DNA of 64,000 nt. It comes from Prochlorococcus marinus str. MIT 9301. GTDB lineage: Bacteria; Cyanobacteriota; Cyanobacteriia; PCC-6307; Cyanobiaceae. Below, one piece after another: positions 28,217 to 37,404 of this stretch (position 1 is its first letter; each line of letters opens with the position of its first letter). The position numbers and the translations under genes were made by a program. The notes below the pieces were generated by a model. It saw only the letters and a program-made list of their open reading frames with translations, made no database searches and was not told where the DNA came from. The DNA is taken from the NCBI RefSeq assembly GCF_000015965.1, contig NC_009091.1, forward strand, positions 1,240,001 to 1,304,000. Reading direction: 5' to 3'.

Positions 28217-29326
28217 ATGACAGATATCTTAGTATTAATTTTATTTGTATTGTCTGGGGCTGCTTCAGGGTGGCTTGGTGTTGATTTATTGCCAGTAGAC
28301 ATACTCAAACAGGTATCTAATGTAGAAGGTTTTAGAATTGTTTTAGCAATAATTGGTTTTTTTGTAGGATTAGCAGCTGGTTTTGTATTCCTTCAACTTA
28401 GAAAGACTTTTCTTGATCAAATAAGAACAATGCCTACGGACTTACTAATTAGTAGGTCTGTTGGATTAATTTTAGGATTACTTGTTGCGAATCTCCTATT
28501 AGCGCCAATACTATTAATTCCCTTCCCTAGAGAGGTTTTTTTCGCAAAACCATTAGCAGCTATATTAAGCAACATTTTCTTTGGTGTACTTGGTTATAAG
28601 TTGGCAGATACCCATGGAAGGACATTATTGAGATTATTCAATCCAAATAACACTGATGCATATCTAGTCAATGAAGGAATTCTCCCTGCTGCAAGTCCAA
28701 AAATTCTAGATACTAGCGTAATTATTGATGGAAGAATCAATGGTCTATTAAGTTGCGGCTTACTGGAAGGACAATTAATTGTTGCTCAAAGTGTAATTGA
28801 TGAATTACAAACTTTAGCTGACTCAAGCAGTAATGAAAAAAGGTCGAAAGGCAGAAGAGGTCTCAAGTTATTAAAAGAATTAAGAGATTTATATGGGAGA
28901 AGACTTGTAATAAACCCAACAAAGTACGAAGGTAATGGGGTAGATGAAAAACTCCTTAAAATTACCGAGGATATGACAGGAACTTTAATTACGGCTGACT
29001 ATAATCTCTCACAGATAGCTGAAGTTAAAGAATTAAAAGTTATGAATTTGAGTGATTTGGTTATTGCTTTAAGGCCAGAAGTACAGCCAGGAGAGTCACT
29101 TAATATAAAAATCGTGAGAGAAGGTAAAGAGAAAATGCAAGGTATTGGATATTTAGATGACGGCACAATGGTTGTTATTGATGAGGCAAAGAATTTTGTT
29201 GGTACCAGATTAGATATTGTCATCACAGGAGCATTACAAACTCCCACTGGAAGAATGGTCTTTGGAAAACTAATAAATAATCCTGAGTCAAACAAATCTT
29301 TTAAATCACCAGCGACACAGGGCTAA
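28217..29326 (+). CDS. PIN-TRAM membrane protein (YacL-like)
   Basis: The N-terminal about 140 residues contain four hydrophobic spans. A PIN domain follows, starting KILDTSVIIDGRING with the acidic residues expected of a nuclease fold, including TLITADYNLSQIA. The last about 60 residues form a TRAM RNA-binding domain. At 369 residues it matches bacterial YacL-type proteins. Its substrate is unknown; membrane-anchored RNA cleavage is inferred from the domains. Confidence 0.85.
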   Translation: MTDILVLILFVLSGAASGWLGVDLLPVDILKQVSNVEGFRIVLAIIGFFVGLAAGFVFLQLRKTFLDQIRTMPTDLLISRSVGLILGLLVANLLLAPILLIPFPREVFFAKPLAAILSNIFFGVLGYKLADTHGRTLLRLFNPNNTDAYLVNEGILPAASPKILDTSVIIDGRINGLLSCGLLEGQLIVAQSVIDELQTLADSSSNEKRSKGRRGLKLLKELRDLYGRRLVINPTKYEGNGVDEKLLKITEDMTGTLITADYNLSQIAEVKELKVMNLSDLVIALRPEVQPGESLNIKIVREGKEKMQGIGYLDDGTMVVIDEAKNFVGTRLDIVITGALQTPTGRMVFGKLINNPESNKSFKSPATQG

Positions 29327-29357
29327 ATCTAGCTAGAATCAATTTAATCTTAATTTT

Positions 29358-30029
29358 GTGATACAAATGACTGTATCTGCTCCTTATTACGGCGAAAACA
29401 CCGTTATGAGGACCCCGCCCCCAGATCTCCCCTCTCTTTTACTGAAAGAGCGGATTGTTTATCTTGGTTTACCATTATTTTCAGATGATGATGCAAAAAG
29501 ACAACTAGGAATGGATGTTACTGAGCTAATCATTGCTCAACTTCTTTATTTAGAGTTTGAGGATCCAGAAAAACCAATCTATTTCTATATCAATTCAACT
29601 GGGACAAGTTGGTACACTGGTGACGCCGTAGGTTTTGAAACAGAAGCTTTCGCTATCTGCGATACCATAAGCTACATTAAGCCTCCAGTGCACACGATAT
29701 GTATTGGACAAGCAATGGGGACTGCCGCAGTTATTCTTTCATCTGGCACTAAGGGACATCGAGCCGCTCTTCCACATGCTTCTATTGTTTTGCATCAACC
29801 TATAAGCGGAGCGAGAGGTCAAGCAACCGACATCCAAATAAGAGCTGAGGAAGTTTTGAAAAATAAAAAATCAATGCTGGAGATTTTATCTCGTAATACT
29901 GGAAAGACCATCGAAGAACTCTCAAAAGACTCTGACAGGATGAGTTATCTCAACCCACAAGAAGCCCTAGATTATGGAGTTATCGATAGAATACTTACAA
30001 GTCAAAAAGATCTACCAAATAAAATTTAA
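29358..30029 (+). CDS. clpR: ClpR, inactive ClpP-like subunit
   Basis: The fold is ClpP, but the catalytic triad is broken. The serine position is Gly121 in CIGQAMGTAAV. The triad Asp position is Met in DSDRMSYLN. His146 (VLHQP) remains. This is the pattern of cyanobacterial ClpR, which forms a mixed ring with ClpP3. It sits 24 bases upstream of clpP3. The GTG at 29358 gives 223 residues; the ATG at 29367 is also plausible. Confidence 0.93.
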   Translation: MIQMTVSAPYYGENTVMRTPPPDLPSLLLKERIVYLGLPLFSDDDAKRQLGMDVTELIIAQLLYLEFEDPEKPIYFYINSTGTSWYTGDAVGFETEAFAICDTISYIKPPVHTICIGQAMGTAAVILSSGTKGHRAALPHASIVLHQPISGARGQATDIQIRAEEVLKNKKSMLEILSRNTGKTIEELSKDSDRMSYLNPQEALDYGVIDRILTSQKDLPNKI

Positions 30030-30053
30030 CACTCACAAAACTATTTTAAAATC

Positions 30054-30665
30054 ATGCCAATAGGAACTCCAAGCGTGCCTTACAGACTTCCAGGAAGTCA
30101 ATACGAAAGATGGGTCGACATATATACAAGACTAGGTGTTGAAAGAATTCTTTTTCTCGGACAAGAAGTGAATGATGGTATTGCTAATAGCCTTGTTGCA
30201 CAAATGCTTTATTTAGATTCTGATGATAATTCCAAACCTATCTATCTGTATATAAATAGCCCAGGAGGATCAGTAACTGCTGGCTTAGCAATTTATGACA
30301 CTATTAAATACGTAAAAAGTGATGTAGTAACCATATGCGTAGGCCTCGCAGCTTCCATGGGAGCGTTCCTATTGGCCGCTGGTACAAAAGGTAAAAGAGT
30401 TGCTTTGCCCCACAGCAGAATAATGATTCATCAACCCTTAGGAGGGACATCTCAACGCCAAGCGAGTGATATTGAAATAGAAGCTAAGGAAATTTTAAGA
30501 ATTAAAGATATGTTAAACATGTCTATGGCAGATATGACAGGCCAATCATTTGAGAAAATTGAAAAGGATACTGATAGAGATTATTTTCTAAGTGCGGAAG
30601 AAGCAAAAAATTATGGATTAATTGATAGAGTAATCACACATCCAAGCGAAGCAAATCAGTCTTAA
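30054..30665 (+). CDS. clpP: ATP-dependent Clp protease proteolytic subunit ClpP3
   Basis: This serine protease subunit has an intact triad: Ser101 in [10 protein letters not shown], His126 in MIHQP and Asp176 in DTDRDYFLS. At 203 residues it lacks an obvious propeptide. Being downstream of clpR identifies it as the ClpP3-type partner that supplies active sites to the ClpP3/R core. The two genes probably form one transcript. Confidence 0.95.
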   Translation: MPIGTPSVPYRLPGSQYERWVDIYTRLGVERILFLGQEVNDGIANSLVAQMLYLDSDDNSKPIYLYINSPGGSVTAGLAIYDTIKYVKSDVVTICVGLAASMGAFLLAAGTKGKRVALPHSRIMIHQPLGGTSQRQASDIEIEAKEILRIKDMLNMSMADMTGQSFEKIEKDTDRDYFLSAEEAKNYGLIDRVITHPSEANQS

Positions 30666-30776
30666 ACTTTCTAAATTAATATTTTAATTTTAATTTTTTA
30701 AATTAATAATTTTTTTGGTTTATTGCCACCTTAATGTCTAAAATATTAATTATCAAATGCAAAGAAGCTACAACTA

Positions 30777-31766
30777 ATGACCCAACTCTTTTACGACACA
30801 GATGCAGATCTAAGTCTTTTAAATAATAAAACAATAGCGATTATTGGATATGGATCACAAGGTCATGCACATGCCCTAAATCTTAAAGATAGCGGTATGG
30901 ATGTAATTGTTGGATTATATAAAGGAAGTAAGTCTGAAAGCAAAGCTATTAGCGATGGTCTAAAAGTATTTAGCGTTTCTGAAGCTTGCGAAAAAGCAGA
31001 CTGGATTATGATTCTCCTCCCCGATGAGTTTCAGAAAGACGTTTACCTTAAAGAAATAGAACCAAACTTAAAAGAAGGAAAGATACTAAGTTTTGCTCAT
31101 GGCTTCAATATAAGATTCGGACTAATCAAGCCTCCTAGTTTTGTGGATGTTGTAATGATTGCCCCAAAAGGACCTGGACACACTGTTCGTTGGGAATATC
31201 AGAATGGTCAAGGAGTTCCAGCACTGTTTGCAGTTGAGCAGGATTCTTCCGGAAGTGCAAGATCATTGGCAATGGCTTACGCTAAAGGGATTGGCGGAAC
31301 GAGAGCTGGGATTCTTGAAACAAACTTTAAAGAAGAAACAGAAACTGATTTATTTGGCGAACAAGCGGTTTTGTGCGGAGGATTATCAGAACTGGTTAAA
31401 TCAGGATTCGAAACTCTTGTTGAGGCAGGTTATCAACCCGAACTTGCTTACTTCGAATGCTTACATGAAGTTAAACTTATTGTTGATTTAATGGTGAAGG
31501 GAGGCTTATCTCAAATGAGAGATTCCATTTCAAATACTGCAGAATATGGAGATTATGTAAGTGGTAAAAGACTTATCAATAGTGATACAAAGAAAGAAAT
31601 GCAGAAAATCCTAAAAGATATTCAAGATGGAACTTTCGCTAAGAATTTTGTCGAAGAATGCGATAAGGACAAACCATTAATGACAAAATTAAGAGAGGAG
31701 AACTCAAAACATGAAATTGAGAAAGTGGGTAAAAGTCTGCGCTCGATGTTCAGTTGGCTGAAATAA
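30777..31766 (+). CDS. ilvC: Ketol-acid reductoisomerase
   Basis: The enzyme serves valine, leucine and isoleucine synthesis. The NAD(P)-binding motif [20 protein letters not shown] is near the N-terminus. [20 protein letters not shown] and [15 protein letters not shown] are the metal and substrate sites of the short class I enzyme. At 329 residues it is standard. Its end overlaps the cbiB start. Confidence 0.97.
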   Translation: MTQLFYDTDADLSLLNNKTIAIIGYGSQGHAHALNLKDSGMDVIVGLYKGSKSESKAISDGLKVFSVSEACEKADWIMILLPDEFQKDVYLKEIEPNLKEGKILSFAHGFNIRFGLIKPPSFVDVVMIAPKGPGHTVRWEYQNGQGVPALFAVEQDSSGSARSLAMAYAKGIGGTRAGILETNFKEETETDLFGEQAVLCGGLSELVKSGFETLVEAGYQPELAYFECLHEVKLIVDLMVKGGLSQMRDSISNTAEYGDYVSGKRLINSDTKKEMQKILKDIQDGTFAKNFVEECDKDKPLMTKLREENSKHEIEKVGKSLRSMFSWLK

Positions 31767-32767
31767 ATTTATTTTTAATATTCCTTGGATCGATTGGTTT
31801 TGATTTTTTAATCGGCGATCCAAGATTTTTAATCCACCCAGTTCAAGTAATTGGCTTTTACATAAAAAAAATATCTGATTACCTCATAAATAATTGTGGG
31901 AAAAATAAAAATATATTGTTTTGGGGAGGTTTGATCGTAGCCATATCAACCATTGGAATGAGTTTTGGTTTAGGTAAATTGATAGAACTCATTTATTTTC
32001 AATCAAGAAATAATTTTTTTTGTGGATTGCTAATTTTTTTTGGACTTTCAAGTTGTATTGCGACTAAGGGACTTATTTCAAGTGTTAAAGAAATTGCAGC
32101 GCTAGTAGAACGCGAAGAAAATAATGACCAAAATAAAAGAATAATCAAAGAGAAGGTACAAAGGATAGTAAGTAGGGATGTAAGTTCATCTTCTTTAGAA
32201 CATCTTTTGAGATCAAGTACAGAGAGTCTTACCGAAAATTCTGTTGATGGAATATTTGGGCCATTATTTTGGATTTTTATTGGAATTTTTTTGATGAAAT
32301 TTTCAATTTTTCTGCCAGGCCCTTTATCTCTTGGTTTTTCTTATAAAGCTATAAGTACTCTAGATTCAATGATAGGTTACAAATATGATTATTTTAGATA
32401 TTTAGGTTTTTTCAGTGCAAAAATCGAAGATATGTTTACGTTTGTTCCTTCAAGATTAGTTTTAATCACATTACCTTTAGTTAGTCCCAAAATAAATGAG
32501 TATGGATCAATCCTAAAAAAAAGCTATCTTGATGGTAAAAAATATGATTCGCCTAATGCTGGGATTTCAGAAGCTATATTTGCTTATATTTCTGGTATAA
32601 AATTGGGTGGTAAAAGTAAATATAAAAATGAGATTATTGAGAAGCCAATAATCAATGCGAATGGAGATATTTGCACTGGAAAGAACATCAAATATATTTG
32701 TCAATTAATTTTGAGGTTACAATTTTTATGGATAATACTTTTTGTCTTAATTTTTTTTATAATTTAG
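31754..32767 (+). CDS. cbiB: Adenosylcobinamide-phosphate synthase (CbiB/CobD)
   Basis: This membrane enzyme attaches the aminopropanol arm in cobalamin synthesis. The N-terminus [19 protein letters not shown], the central [20 protein letters not shown] and [13 protein letters not shown], and [12 protein letters not shown] are diagnostic. Several hydrophobic spans are visible. It begins at a TTG 13 bases inside ilvC, so translation is probably coupled. At 337 residues it is typical. Confidence 0.92.
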   Translation: MAEINLFLIFLGSIGFDFLIGDPRFLIHPVQVIGFYIKKISDYLINNCGKNKNILFWGGLIVAISTIGMSFGLGKLIELIYFQSRNNFFCGLLIFFGLSSCIATKGLISSVKEIAALVEREENNDQNKRIIKEKVQRIVSRDVSSSSLEHLLRSSTESLTENSVDGIFGPLFWIFIGIFLMKFSIFLPGPLSLGFSYKAISTLDSMIGYKYDYFRYLGFFSAKIEDMFTFVPSRLVLITLPLVSPKINEYGSILKKSYLDGKKYDSPNAGISEAIFAYISGIKLGGKSKYKNEIIEKPIINANGDICTGKNIKYICQLILRLQFLWIILFVLIFFII

Positions 32768-32822
32768 ACCTTAATTTAATAATAAATTAGTTTTAAGATT
32801 ACTAGAATATGCAAAAAACTTT

Positions 32823-33068
32823 ATGCAAGAAAACGGCGCTTCAATAGAAAATCAAAAAGATGATTTTACTAATACATCATCAACTGATAATGAATACTCA
32901 AAATGGGTAGATAACCAGGGAGATGAAGTAAAAAATGTTTTTGGATTTAATAGCAGTGCTGAACTTGTAAATGGTAGAGCAGCAATGATCGGCTTTTTAA
33001 TGCTCATATTAACCGAGTTAGTTTTTAGCGGCAGACCTGTAACTTCTTCAATTTTTGGTATTAATTAA
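32823..33068 (+). CDS. hli: High-light-inducible protein (Hli, single-helix CAB-like)
   Basis: The single membrane helix carries the chlorophyll-binding motif ELVNGRAAMIGFLMLILTEL, found in all Hli proteins. A polar N-terminal region of about 40 residues precedes it, so this is one of the longer types (81 residues). Hli proteins bind chlorophyll and carotenoid and protect photosystem II and assembling pigment proteins. The next gene starts two bases after its stop. Confidence 0.93.
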   Translation: MQENGASIENQKDDFTNTSSTDNEYSKWVDNQGDEVKNVFGFNSSAELVNGRAAMIGFLMLILTELVFSGRPVTSSIFGIN

Positions 33069-33070
33069 AT

Positions 33071-33283
33071 ATGGAAGCAAAAAAATCTAATCCAATAAAA
33101 GTATTCTTATACATATCTGTATGGGTAATTATTTGGGGCACTATAGGATCTTTAGTCGATTTTCCTCTATATAAAAATAAAATCTACTTAGAAGGAAGCA
33201 TATATCAATATCTTACTTTCACGGTTACAGCGATTATTTCAATTGTATCTGCCAAGTTTTTTTACAAGAAAATTGATTTATAA
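33071..33283 (+). CDS. Small two-span membrane protein, unrecognised
   Basis: The protein has 70 residues with two hydrophobic segments (VFLYISVWVIIWGTIGSLV and YLTFTVTAIISIVSAKFF) and basic ends. It begins two bases after the Hli stop, so it is very likely co-translated with it. I do not recognise a family. A role alongside the Hli protein in the thylakoid is only an inference. Confidence 0.7.
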   Translation: MEAKKSNPIKVFLYISVWVIIWGTIGSLVDFPLYKNKIYLEGSIYQYLTFTVTAIISIVSAKFFYKKIDL

Positions 33284-33535
33284 AAACTTGTACCTGAATT
33301 TCTTAATAATTTTTGCTGGTTCTTTACTTTCATTGGACTCGTAAAGTATCCACTGATGAGTCTCAGTATCATGATCACAACCATAATTTACAGATGGGTT
33401 ATCGTAACTAGAAAGATATGAATGACAAATTTGATCTGCCTCAAAAGCAGAGTCGTAACCTGTTAGAAAATATATCAAAAATAGAACAGTTATTAACAAA
33501 AAAAATACTTGAGAAACTAAATTAAACACCTTCAT
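33278..33535 (-). CDS. Small membrane-anchored protein with two external cysteines, unrecognised
   Basis: The 85-residue protein has one N-terminal span (VSQVFFLLITVLFLIYFLTG) followed by an acidic region with Cys in ADQICHSYLSS and NYGCDHDTETH, which could form a disulfide outside the membrane. A basic tail (KIIKKFRYKFL) ends it. It overlaps the convergent small gene by 6 bases. No family is recognised. Confidence 0.65.
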   Translation of the reverse strand: MKVFNLVSQVFFLLITVLFLIYFLTGYDSAFEADQICHSYLSSYDNPSVNYGCDHDTETHQWILYESNESKEPAKIIKKFRYKFL

Positions 33536-33593
33536 AAGATATTCTAAAGTTTAAATATATCATCTAATAAATTTTTTCGATCTAAAAATATAG

Positions 33594-33836
33594 CTAACGG
33601 CCTAAATTAAATACAAAGTCATGGAATTCTTGATTCTTTAAATACAGGATGACTAGCAATACTAAAATTATATTTAAGCCTATCACAATTGACCCAAAAA
33701 TGTTTATTTGTTTTTTACCTGGCAAAGTGTAGGTAAATTTCTTGCCTTTAAGAAAACCAGCTAAGCCTTTTTTTTCTTTTATTTGCGTATTTTGAGTATT
33801 ATTCTTAACTTCATTATCAGAAAAACCTTTTACCAT
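33594..33836 (-). CDS. Small single-span membrane protein, unrecognised
   Basis: This is an 80-residue protein. The first half is polar and lysine-rich (KEKKGLAGFLKGKKFTYTLP), then one span follows (INIFGSIVIGLNIILVLLVI) and a short tail. The charge distribution suggests the N-terminus stays in the cytoplasm. It is on the same strand as the flanking small genes but the gaps (57 and 54 bases) do not prove an operon. Confidence 0.6.
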   Translation of the reverse strand: MVKGFSDNEVKNNTQNTQIKEKKGLAGFLKGKKFTYTLPGKKQINIFGSIVIGLNIILVLLVILYLKNQEFHDFVFNLGR

Positions 33837-33890
33837 TACAAATTAAATAACAAATTTATAATATTCCAAAAAAATTAATTATTTTAATAA

Positions 33891-34202
33891 TTAACAATTT
33901 TTAATCACATATGGGATCATTAGTGAAATTCTCTCATTAGAGAAATTATTAAAAAAATAAGCTTCAATAATTTCCGTTTGCAACCCCAATAAACTTGATT
34001 GACATTTGAATCTATTTTGATCAAATACTACTAATTGAAGTTTTTCTATTTCAGAAACTAATTCTTCACATAATTGGGTTCGGGAATCTGCAAAACAATC
34101 ACTAAATTGTTTTAAAATCTTAGACTTTGTTGGTATTGTTTCTGCCATAAGGAAATTTGATAATAATAAAAGTTTTAAGAATAAAGTAGTTAAAAATTTC
34201 AT
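33891..34202 (-). CDS. Small secreted protein with four cysteines, unrecognised
   Basis: A clear signal peptide (FLTTLFLKLLLLSNFLMA) precedes a mature part of about 84 residues. The four cysteines are in FSDCFADS, TQLCEELV, FKCQSSL and the C-terminal KNC. The even number and export suggest two disulfides. The rest is helical and mildly acidic. I do not recognise a family. Confidence 0.65.
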   Translation of the reverse strand: MKFLTTLFLKLLLLSNFLMAETIPTKSKILKQFSDCFADSRTQLCEELVSEIEKLQLVVFDQNRFKCQSSLLGLQTEIIEAYFFNNFSNERISLMIPYVIKNC

Positions 34203-34278
34203 TACTTTTTAAAATTTCAAAATTTTGGATACTTCGGCAGAAGTTTTGGTCATTGATCTAATTGCATTTTATTGCAAT

Positions 34279-34305
34279 AAAAAAAAGATGCTCTAAAAGA
34301 GCACC
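34279..34305 (-). terminator. Rho-independent terminator after the HU gene
   Basis: On the minus strand GGTGCTC and GAGCATC form a seven-position stem with one mismatch and one wobble around a TTTTA loop, followed by eight T. It lies 33 bases after the HU stop. Confidence 0.75.
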
Positions 34306-34337
34306 TTGTTATTAAAGGAAGAAATAGATTAAAAAGA

Positions 34338-34613
34338 TTACCCTTGAACTCTATCCTTAAAAAGTTTACCTGCAGAGAATGTTGGAACTCTTTTAGCGGG
34401 TATTGCTATTTTTTCGCCTGTCTTAGGGTTTAATCCCTGTCTTGCAGAACGATCTCTTGGTTCAAAAGAGCCAAATCCTAGTAAAGAGACTTTTTTGCCT
34501 TCCACTACTGAATCAACAATAGTTTCAATAGCTGCATCGACAACTAAAGAAACATCCGTTTTTGTGAGCTCCGTACGAGCTGCTACAAGATTTACTAAAT
34601 CAGCTTTGTTCAT
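34338..34613 (-). CDS. hup: DNA-binding protein HU
   Basis: This is a 91-residue HU/IHF-family nucleoid protein. MNKADLVNLVAARTELTKTD starts it. The signature GFGSFEPRDRSARQGLNPKT and the DNA-bending arm with IAIPAKRVPTFSAGK are intact. It is the only HU-like gene in the window. A terminator follows it, and a long upstream region of more than 600 bases precedes it. Confidence 0.96.
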   Translation of the reverse strand: MNKADLVNLVAARTELTKTDVSLVVDAAIETIVDSVVEGKKVSLLGFGSFEPRDRSARQGLNPKTGEKIAIPAKRVPTFSAGKLFKDRVQG

Positions 34614-34654
34614 TGAAATTTAAATTAAAGCTAAGGGTTAAAAAAAGATTTAAA

Positions 34655-34672
34655 TCGAGTTTTAAACCTCGA
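34655..34672. repeat. Near-perfect 18-base palindrome upstream of HU
   Basis: TCGAG and CTCGA flank TTTTAAAC, so the 18 bases are self-complementary except for one mismatched pair. It is about 42 bases upstream of the HU start codon, a position suited to an operator or a leader hairpin. Confidence 0.4.
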
Positions 34673-34685
34673 ACTTTCACATCAT

Positions 34686-34823
34686 ATGGAGCAAATACAA
34701 ATACGGCAACCGAAAATGCCGGCGGCGCAAAGCTTTATACAAATTTTAGGGACATTTTTAGCAACATTATTTGTTTTTTGTAGCCACGCTTTTTCATTTA
34801 TAAAAAATAGCCTCTTCATTTAG
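34686..34823 (+). CDS. Possible 45-residue membrane peptide
   Basis: The ORF begins MEQIQIRQPKMPAAQSFIQI and continues into a hydrophobic stretch (LGTFLATLFVFCSHAFSFI). Its first third is much richer in G and C than the surroundings (GCCGGCGGCGC at 34718-34728), which is unusual in this genome. No family is recognised and no Shine-Dalgarno is evident. It is divergent from the HU gene. Confidence 0.35.
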   Translation: MEQIQIRQPKMPAAQSFIQILGTFLATLFVFCSHAFSFIKNSLFI

Positions 34824-35238
34824 AGAATAGCAAAAAGCCTTAGTGGCACTGGATTTAGCATTAAAAATTTAACTTCATTTAGCGAAGGGAAAAAATTTAA
34901 AAGGGGGGTGAATTTAAGAATTTGAGCTATTTATTATGTTTTATTAATTTTCAGATATATTTCCTTCTCATCACATGAAAAAACACAATTTGTATTTTGA
35001 AATCAAGAAAAAGCTGGTTTTCTTCATTATTAAACTTTCTCTCTAAATCATTTCATTCACTGAATAGATGGATGGATAAATTGCCATAAATGAAAAAATT
35101 AATACTGTCCAAGATCTAATAAAGTTGATTAGTGAAGCCTTAAATTTGAGTTTTTTTTTCAATTTTGCATCTATTATTCAAATATCAGTAATTTAAATAA
35201 ATTATCTCAATATTTAAATAATCAATGATTAAGAGAAA

Positions 35239-37272
35239 GTGATTCATCTCAATAAAGGTAAACCATTTCCTTTAGGGAGTTCTCTAACTTCACAAGGGGT
35301 AAATTTTTCCTTAATAGCCACAAATGCTGAATATGTAGAAATATTATTGTTTGAGAGAGAAGACTCTATTTTCCCAAAAAGCATATTCAAATTAGATCAG
35401 ACTCACAATAAAGGTCCTTACTGGCATGCGGAAATAAAAAATCTAAATGAAGGTTGCATTTATGCTTTTAGAGTGAAACAAAAAAATAATGGAATTAATA
35501 ATAACTATGAAAAAAAAGTATTACTTGATCCATGTTCAAGGGGTATAACCGGATGGGGGAGTTATAAAAGAGAAAATTCATTAAAAACGCATGAAAATAC
35601 TAATTCTTGTCTTAAAAGCGTTGTTTGCGATAGGAAATTATTTAATTTTAAGGATTATCCAAGACCAAAACATTCTTGGGAAGAAACAATTATTTATGAA
35701 CTTCACATCAAAGCTTTTACTGAATCAACTGATAGAGATGAAAGTTGTTTTAAGAAATTTTTAAAAAAAATTCCGTATCTCAAAGAACTTGGTATTACAA
35801 CAATTGAATTACTTCCAATTTTTTGTTTTGATCCTACTGATGCCCCAAACGGTCTAAAAAATTTTTGGGGTTATAGTCCAATTAATTGGTTTACTCCGCA
35901 TTTTGAATATCTTTCGAATGAATCCGCCGAAGAGAATAGAGAGGAGTTTAGAAGATTTGTAGAGGAATGTCACAAAGCAGACATTGAGGTCATCTTAGAT
36001 GTTGTGTATAATCACACCTCCGAAGGTGATTCCAAAGGTCCAGCAATATCTTGGAAAGGTATAGATGAAAATCTTTATTACTTTATTGGAAAAGATAAAA
36101 ATTATCAGGACGTCTCGGGATGTGGTAATACTATTGCAGCAAACAGAGGATTAGTTAGAAAACTAATAATTGAATCATTAAAATGTTGGGCGAGTGAATT
36201 AGGAGTTGATGGTTTTAGATTTGATTTAGGGATTGCCCTATCAAGAGGCGAAAATCTCTCACCACTTGATAATCCTCCGATTTTTGAAGATATAGAATGT
36301 GAACCAGAACTTATTGATATAAAATTTATAAGTGAGCCATGGGATTGTGGTGGTTTATATAAATTAGGGGATTTTCCATCTAAGAATACTTTCACTTGGA
36401 ATGGTCATTTTAGAGATGATTTGCGAAGATTTTGGAAGGGGGATAAAGATACAGCTTGGAATATGAGCGATAAAATCAAAGGCTCTCCATCGATTTATAA
36501 AGAAGATAATATTTTCCCAAAATCAATAAACTTTATTACTTCGCATGATGGATTTACTCTGAAAGATTTAGTAACTTTCAATAGAAAACATAATTTTGCC
36601 AACAGAGAGCAAAACAGAGATGGTGATAACCATAACAATTCTTGGAATCATGGGGAGGAGGGACCAACTACAAACTTATTAATTAATGATTTAAGAAAAA
36701 GACAACAAAAAAATCTTATTCTTAGTTTACTTATCTCTAGAGGTGTTCCAATGATACTTATGGGTGATGAGATAGGAAGATCACAAGGCGGCAACAATAA
36801 TTCTTGGTGTCAAAATAATTTATTGGGCTGGATGAATTGGGAACATGGTCATCAAGATTTGGAATTATTAGAATATTTTAAATACGTTATAAAAATCAGA
36901 AAAGAACTAATAAACATTTTTAATCCACCATTCTTCCCTAAGAATAAAACTAATGAAAATATTCCAACATATCATTGGCATGGAACAAAATTAGATAATC
37001 CCGATTGGAGTAGTTGGTCTCACACAGTTGCTTTTAGCATTAACAAAGGAATTACTAATCCACTGGTCTGGATCGGTTTAAATGCATATTCAAAAAGTAT
37101 CAATTTCCCCTTGCCGAAATGTAAATATAATTGGTTAAAAGTTATTGACACTAGCATGTCTAAAATTTTTGAACCCTTAACTATTGATGAAAAATTTGTT
37201 TCAATAAAGAGTAGAAGCTCTTTATTAATAATTTCAGAAGAAGTATTTGGGGCAAAAAATAATTTATTCTAA
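35239..37272 (+). CDS. glgX: Glycogen debranching enzyme (isoamylase type)
   Basis: This GH13 enzyme cleaves alpha-1,6 branches of glycogen. An N-terminal CBM48-like domain is followed by the catalytic barrel with VILDVVYNHTSEGD, VDGFRFDLGIAL (nucleophile Asp), FISEPWDCGG (acid Glu) and NFITSHDGFTLKDLV. At 677 residues it matches bacterial GlgX. It starts at GTG 35239. Together with the neighbouring sugar-type symporter it points to a carbon storage and sugar handling locus. Confidence 0.94.
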   Translation: MIHLNKGKPFPLGSSLTSQGVNFSLIATNAEYVEILLFEREDSIFPKSIFKLDQTHNKGPYWHAEIKNLNEGCIYAFRVKQKNNGINNNYEKKVLLDPCSRGITGWGSYKRENSLKTHENTNSCLKSVVCDRKLFNFKDYPRPKHSWEETIIYELHIKAFTESTDRDESCFKKFLKKIPYLKELGITTIELLPIFCFDPTDAPNGLKNFWGYSPINWFTPHFEYLSNESAEENREEFRRFVEECHKADIEVILDVVYNHTSEGDSKGPAISWKGIDENLYYFIGKDKNYQDVSGCGNTIAANRGLVRKLIIESLKCWASELGVDGFRFDLGIALSRGENLSPLDNPPIFEDIECEPELIDIKFISEPWDCGGLYKLGDFPSKNTFTWNGHFRDDLRRFWKGDKDTAWNMSDKIKGSPSIYKEDNIFPKSINFITSHDGFTLKDLVTFNRKHNFANREQNRDGDNHNNSWNHGEEGPTTNLLINDLRKRQQKNLILSLLISRGVPMILMGDEIGRSQGGNNNSWCQNNLLGWMNWEHGHQDLELLEYFKYVIKIRKELINIFNPPFFPKNKTNENIPTYHWHGTKLDNPDWSSWSHTVAFSINKGITNPLVWIGLNAYSKSINFPLPKCKYNWLKVIDTSMSKIFEPLTIDEKFVSIKSRSSLLIISEEVFGAKNNLF

Positions 37273-37343
37273 AGCGGGCGGCGGGAATCGAACCCGCATC
37301 TTCAGCTTGGAAGGCTGAGGTTTTACCACTAAACCACGCCCGC
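37273..37343 (-). tRNA. tRNA-Gly(TCC)
   Basis: On the minus strand the acceptor stem GCGGGCG/CGCCCGC forms fully. The anticodon loop CTTCCAA gives anticodon TCC. The T-arm GCGGGTTCGATTCCCGC is intact. The 71-base length is normal for tRNA-Gly and CCA is not encoded. It abuts the glgX stop, antisense to it. Confidence 0.97.
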
Positions 37344-37404
37344 ATTAAGTAATAGAATTACCATTGCAATAATACATTATCAAACAATCAACAAAGCAAA
37401 AAGA

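Larger units (their letters stand above)
34614..35238. other. 625-bp region between the HU gene and glgX
   Basis: This is the longest stretch here without a conventional gene. It contains a near-perfect 18-base palindrome (34655-34672), a 45-codon plus-strand ORF (34686-34823), two copies of CTTCATTTAG about 60 bases apart, and a G6 run within AAGGGGGGTGAA near 34904. A 23-codon ORF at 34976-35047 is probably chance. The rest is AT-rich. Confidence 0.55.

Noticed and set aside
30666-30776. AT-only inverted repeat after clpP3 as a terminator
   Set aside because: The stem would contain only A-T pairs with mismatches, so it is not a convincing intrinsic terminator.
34976-35047. 23-codon plus-strand ORF in the HU-glgX region
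   Set aside because: It is AT-rich, basic and featureless, with nothing beyond chance length to support it.
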